Assembly (NCBI GenBank): GCA_966128725.1 | Contig: CBHYLN010000125.1 | Span: forward strand, 1 to 15,997 | Direction: 5' to 3' | DNA length: 15,997 nucleotides | Source of the DNA: JAFDZV01 sp966128725 | Lineage (GTDB): Bacteria; Bacteroidota; Ignavibacteria; OLB7 | Shown here: in pieces, positions 13,979-15,997 of the stretch | Layout: every line of letters begins with the position of its first letter | How positions within the stretch are numbered: position 1 is the stretch's first letter | Position numbers and translations under genes: made by a program | Notes under the pieces: generated by a model | What the model was told of the DNA's origin: nothing | The model's input: the letters and a program-made list of their open reading frames with translations, nothing else | Databases searched by the model: none

Positions 13979-15112
13979 ATGAAAGAATTCGATGTACCCG
14001 TCATGCCGATGAAATCTCGAATGTCCGTCTTCTCCGTCGAGCGCGGCCACGTCGAGCGTGAGGGCTCCGCGCTCTCGGTGATGGACCGTACCGGCGTTCG
14101 CGCGCAGTTGCCCGTAGCGGCCACCGCCGTGTTGATGCTGGAGCCGGGGACCACCATCAGCCACGCCGCAATGCGTCTGTGCGCCGAAAGCCGCACGCTG
14201 GTAATATGGTGCGGCGAGGGGGGCGTGCGGCTGTACTCTGCCGGTCAGGAAGGGGCCGCGCATACGTATCGCCTTCTACGGCAGGCCAAACTTGCCCTGG
14301 ACACACGGGCACGCATGGCCGTTGCGCGGGAGATGTACCGCATTCGATTCAACGAGGAAGTGCCGCCACGACGTTCAATCCAGCAGGTGCGCGGCATGGA
14401 GGGCGCGCGAGTACGTGCGCGCTATCAGGAGCTGAGCCGCGAATACGGCGTTCCGTGGAGCGGCCGCAACTACAACCGCACGGACTGGGGCGCGGGCGAC
14501 ACCATCAACCGCGCCGTCTCGGCCGCGAACTCATGCCTGTACGGCCTGTGCCACGCGGCGATTCTGGTGGCCGGATACTCCGCCGCCATCGGGTTCGTGC
14601 ACACCGGGTATCCGCTCGCTTTCGTGCACGATGTGGCCGATCTCTACAAGATGGATCTCTCCGTGCCGGTCGCGTTTCGTGCCGTCGCCGAGTCCGAGGC
14701 GGACGTCACCACACGTGTGCGGCACAAGCTGCGCGACGAGTTCCGGCGGACGGGATTCATGGAAAACGTGATCCCAATGATCGAGCGGGTGCTTGACGCG
14801 GGCGATCCGGAGGGCGGGCCACCGGAGGAACTCGGGGGCGCACAGCCCGAGGCGTCGGCGCCGGAGGATGCGCCCTGGTACCGACCACGCGCCGATGTGA
14901 ACGTGCCGGCCGAGCACGTAAACGGTAATGGCCTGGCCGAGAGGAACGGCATGCACAGTGAGAACATGTCGGTTGAGCAGGCGGTGGAAGATGTTCGAGC
15001 GGCCGACGACCGGGGCCACGCCGGCGAGGCATTCGATGATGGGGGGACCGCCGAACAGTTCGATCCGCTCGGCCTGACTGATCCATCGCAGAGCCGGGGA
15101 TTGGGATGGTAG
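13979..15112 (+). CDS. cas1: Cas1, type I-E spacer integrase
   Basis: 377 residues; E. coli Cas1 has 305. Two Cas1 dimers with a Cas2 dimer insert protospacers at the leader end of the array. Catalytic residues fall at the E. coli numbering: E141 (RGMEGARVRARY), H208 (GFVHTGYPLAF) and D221 with D218 (HDVADLYK). The fold up to about residue 275 matches the family. Residues ~276-377 are an added acidic, Gly/Pro-rich tail that looks disordered. The start at 13979 is fixed by SD AAGGAG (13968-13973); the reading frame stays open 50 codons upstream but would overlap the preceding gene and lose the family N-terminus. The stop overlaps the cas2 start (ATGGTAG). Confidence 0.96.
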   Translation: MKEFDVPVMPMKSRMSVFSVERGHVEREGSALSVMDRTGVRAQLPVAATAVLMLEPGTTISHAAMRLCAESRTLVIWCGEGGVRLYSAGQEGAAHTYRLLRQAKLALDTRARMAVAREMYRIRFNEEVPPRRSIQQVRGMEGARVRARYQELSREYGVPWSGRNYNRTDWGAGDTINRAVSAANSCLYGLCHAAILVAGYSAAIGFVHTGYPLAFVHDVADLYKMDLSVPVAFRAVAESEADVTTRVRHKLRDEFRRTGFMENVIPMIERVLDAGDPEGGPPEELGGAQPEASAPEDAPWYRPRADVNVPAEHVNGNGLAERNGMHSENMSVEQAVEDVRAADDRGHAGEAFDDGGTAEQFDPLGLTDPSQSRGLGW

Positions 15113-15435
15113 TCTACAGCATGGAGCGCGCGCCGCAACGGTTGCGCGGGTTGCTCTCACGGTATTGCCTGGAAGTGCGCGCGGGGTTGTTCGTCGGGCG
15201 CCTCGACGCACGCATGCGGGAGCTGTTGTGGGAGAAGGTGACGGACTGGGCCACGGCCGATCTGCACGCGGTGATGATCTGGCGCGAGCCGAGCGAACAG
15301 GGATATGCCTTCAGGACGCTGGGAAAGAACCGGCGGGTTCCGGTGAAGGTGGACGGAGTGTGGCTGGTGTTGACGTCCGACAAGGAAGTCCATGCCGACG
15401 AGATGATTGATGCCGCCGCCACGAACGTGACGTGA
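15106..15435 (+). CDS. cas2: Cas2e, structural partner of Cas1
   Basis: 109 residues, slightly longer than the 94 of E. coli Cas2. The type I-E form is recognised from VVYSMERAPQRLRGLLSRY at the start, LEVRAGLFVGRLDARMRELLW (22-42) and AVMIWREPSEQGYAFRTLG (55-73). Cas2 bridges the two Cas1 dimers and sets the spacer length. The start overlaps the end of cas1 by seven bases with no separate SD, implying translational coupling. Only 39 nt separate its stop from the first CRISPR repeat, so part of the leader function may overlap the end of this gene. Confidence 0.95.
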   Translation: MVVYSMERAPQRLRGLLSRYCLEVRAGLFVGRLDARMRELLWEKVTDWATADLHAVMIWREPSEQGYAFRTLGKNRRVPVKVDGVWLVLTSDKEVHADEMIDAAATNVT

Positions 15436-15474
15436 TCGAACCGTCGATCGCGTTTTTTTGCGGCGATTTCAAGT
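15436..15474 (+). promoter_or_regulatory. Very short CRISPR leader
   Basis: 39 nt between cas2 and repeat 1. A 5-bp stem GATCG/CGATC (15434-15438 with 15445-15449) is followed by GCG and a run of seven T (15453-15459), then TTTCAAGT before the repeat. The T-run could end the cas transcript, or serve as the AT-rich leader segment needed for Cas1-Cas2 docking. No obvious array promoter is seen, so the array may be transcribed from a promoter inside cas2 or by read-through. Confidence 0.6.
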
Positions 15475-15997
15475 ACGCTCCCTGCACACGCGGGGATGAA
15501 CCTTCGTCAATGCTGATTTGGCCCTGCACCAGCATACGCTCCCTGCACACGCGGGGATGAACCCTTACCGGCCTCCTCCTCCGCCTCAGGCTTCAAACGC
15601 TCCCTGCACACGCGGGGATGAACCGTCCTTCATGTACCCCCGCTCCGTGCATCCAAGAAGCTCCCTGCACACGCGGGGATGATCCCGATAGCACCAGCCC
15701 GGCATGTCCGGACGCCTTATGCTCCCTGCACACGCGGGGATGATCCCGTTGCTTACGCACACCGAACACCAATCAGAACATGCTCCCTGCACACGCGGGG
15801 ATGAACCTTCAGCGCCGGCGCGCAAGCACAGGCCAAGGCCAAGCTCCCTGCACACGCGGGGATGAACCGACAACAACGGCACCAACAATCGACTTCCCGC
15901 GAAGCTCCCTGCACACGCGGGGATGAACCCGACGTCGCCGGCATCCTGGGCTTGCGAAAACCAAGCTCGGTGCACAGGCGGGGATGAACCGATGCTT
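15475..15997 (+). CRISPR. Type I-E CRISPR array, nine repeats, eight 33-bp spacers (runs to window edge)
   Basis: Repeats of 28 bp begin at 15475, 15536, 15597, 15658, 15719, 15780, 15841, 15902 and 15963, an exact 61-bp period, so every spacer is 33 bp. The conserved part is GCTCCCTGCACAC followed by GCGGGGATGAACC. Base 1 is A in all nine; base 2 varies (C C C A T T A A A). The repeat pairs CCCTGC with GCGGGG around ACAC, the usual I-E hairpin. Repeats 4 and 5 read GATGATCC instead of GATGAACC. Repeat 9 has three C-to-G changes (bases 7, 8 and 15) and may be the decayed distal end. The orientation matches the cas genes, with the leader side at cas2. The base after each repeat is T, C or G, never A. 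Confidence 0.98.

Noticed and set aside
15586..15975. Minus-strand 129-codon ORF across the CRISPR array (IPACAGS and HPRVCREL repeats)
   Set aside because: It is the well-known spurious translation of type I-E repeats, not a protein.

Overview
The window holds a complete type I-E CRISPR-Cas locus on the plus strand (about 4.9-16.0 kb), preceded by about 4.8 kb of ordinary chromosome and repeat-rich intergenic DNA. The DNA is GC-rich. The minus-strand propeller protein at 1653-3833 ends in a domain resembling the type IX secretion (Por) C-terminal sorting signal, and the non-cas genes have poor Shine-Dalgarno (SD) sequences. Both suggest the Bacteroidota/Chlorobiota superphylum, perhaps a high-GC Ignavibacteriota or Kapaibacteriota member. 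This placement is inference; there is no rRNA or tRNA gene here to anchor it.

Layout. 132-932 is an AraC-family regulator and 964-1377 a small VOC (glyoxalase-fold) protein, probably co-transcribed. 1378-1652 is an intergenic patch of hairpins and short repeats. 1653-3833 (minus) is a secreted beta-propeller protein. 3834-4903 has no credible gene; it is a mosaic of ~67-bp units, perfect or near-perfect palindromes and tandem hairpins, some of which recur at 1378-1652. Then comes the tightly packed interference operon cas3-cse1-cse2-cas7-cas5-cas6e (4904-12951), with 1-14 nt overlaps except for a 97-nt structured gap before cas7. A 354-nt non-coding stretch (12952-13305) and a predicted outer-membrane lipoprotein/beta-barrel gene (13306-13941) separate this from the adaptation genes cas1-cas2 (13979-15435). 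A CRISPR array follows after only 39 nt: nine repeats on an exact 61-bp period, running to the window edge.

How it works together. Cas1-Cas2 should insert 33-bp spacers at the short leader. Cas6e should cut the array transcript in the repeat hairpin. Cse1, Cse2, Cas7, Cas5 and Cas6e form Cascade, and Cas3 is recruited to degrade the target. All key motifs examined are intact, so the system looks functional.

Most interesting region: 12952-13305, between cas6e and the lipoprotein gene. It holds a lone CRISPR-repeat-like element (13109-13135) that differs from the array repeat mostly by C/T transitions. A very strong ~83-nt imperfect hairpin containing a tiny ORF sits immediately upstream. A weaker repeat-like element lies further upstream, its anchor exactly 122 bp (2 x 61) away. 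This may be a relic array or a cas-embedded crRNA-like regulatory RNA (CreR- or CreTA-like). A membrane protein gene between the two cas modules, and charged low-complexity insertions or tails in several Cas proteins, are further oddities.
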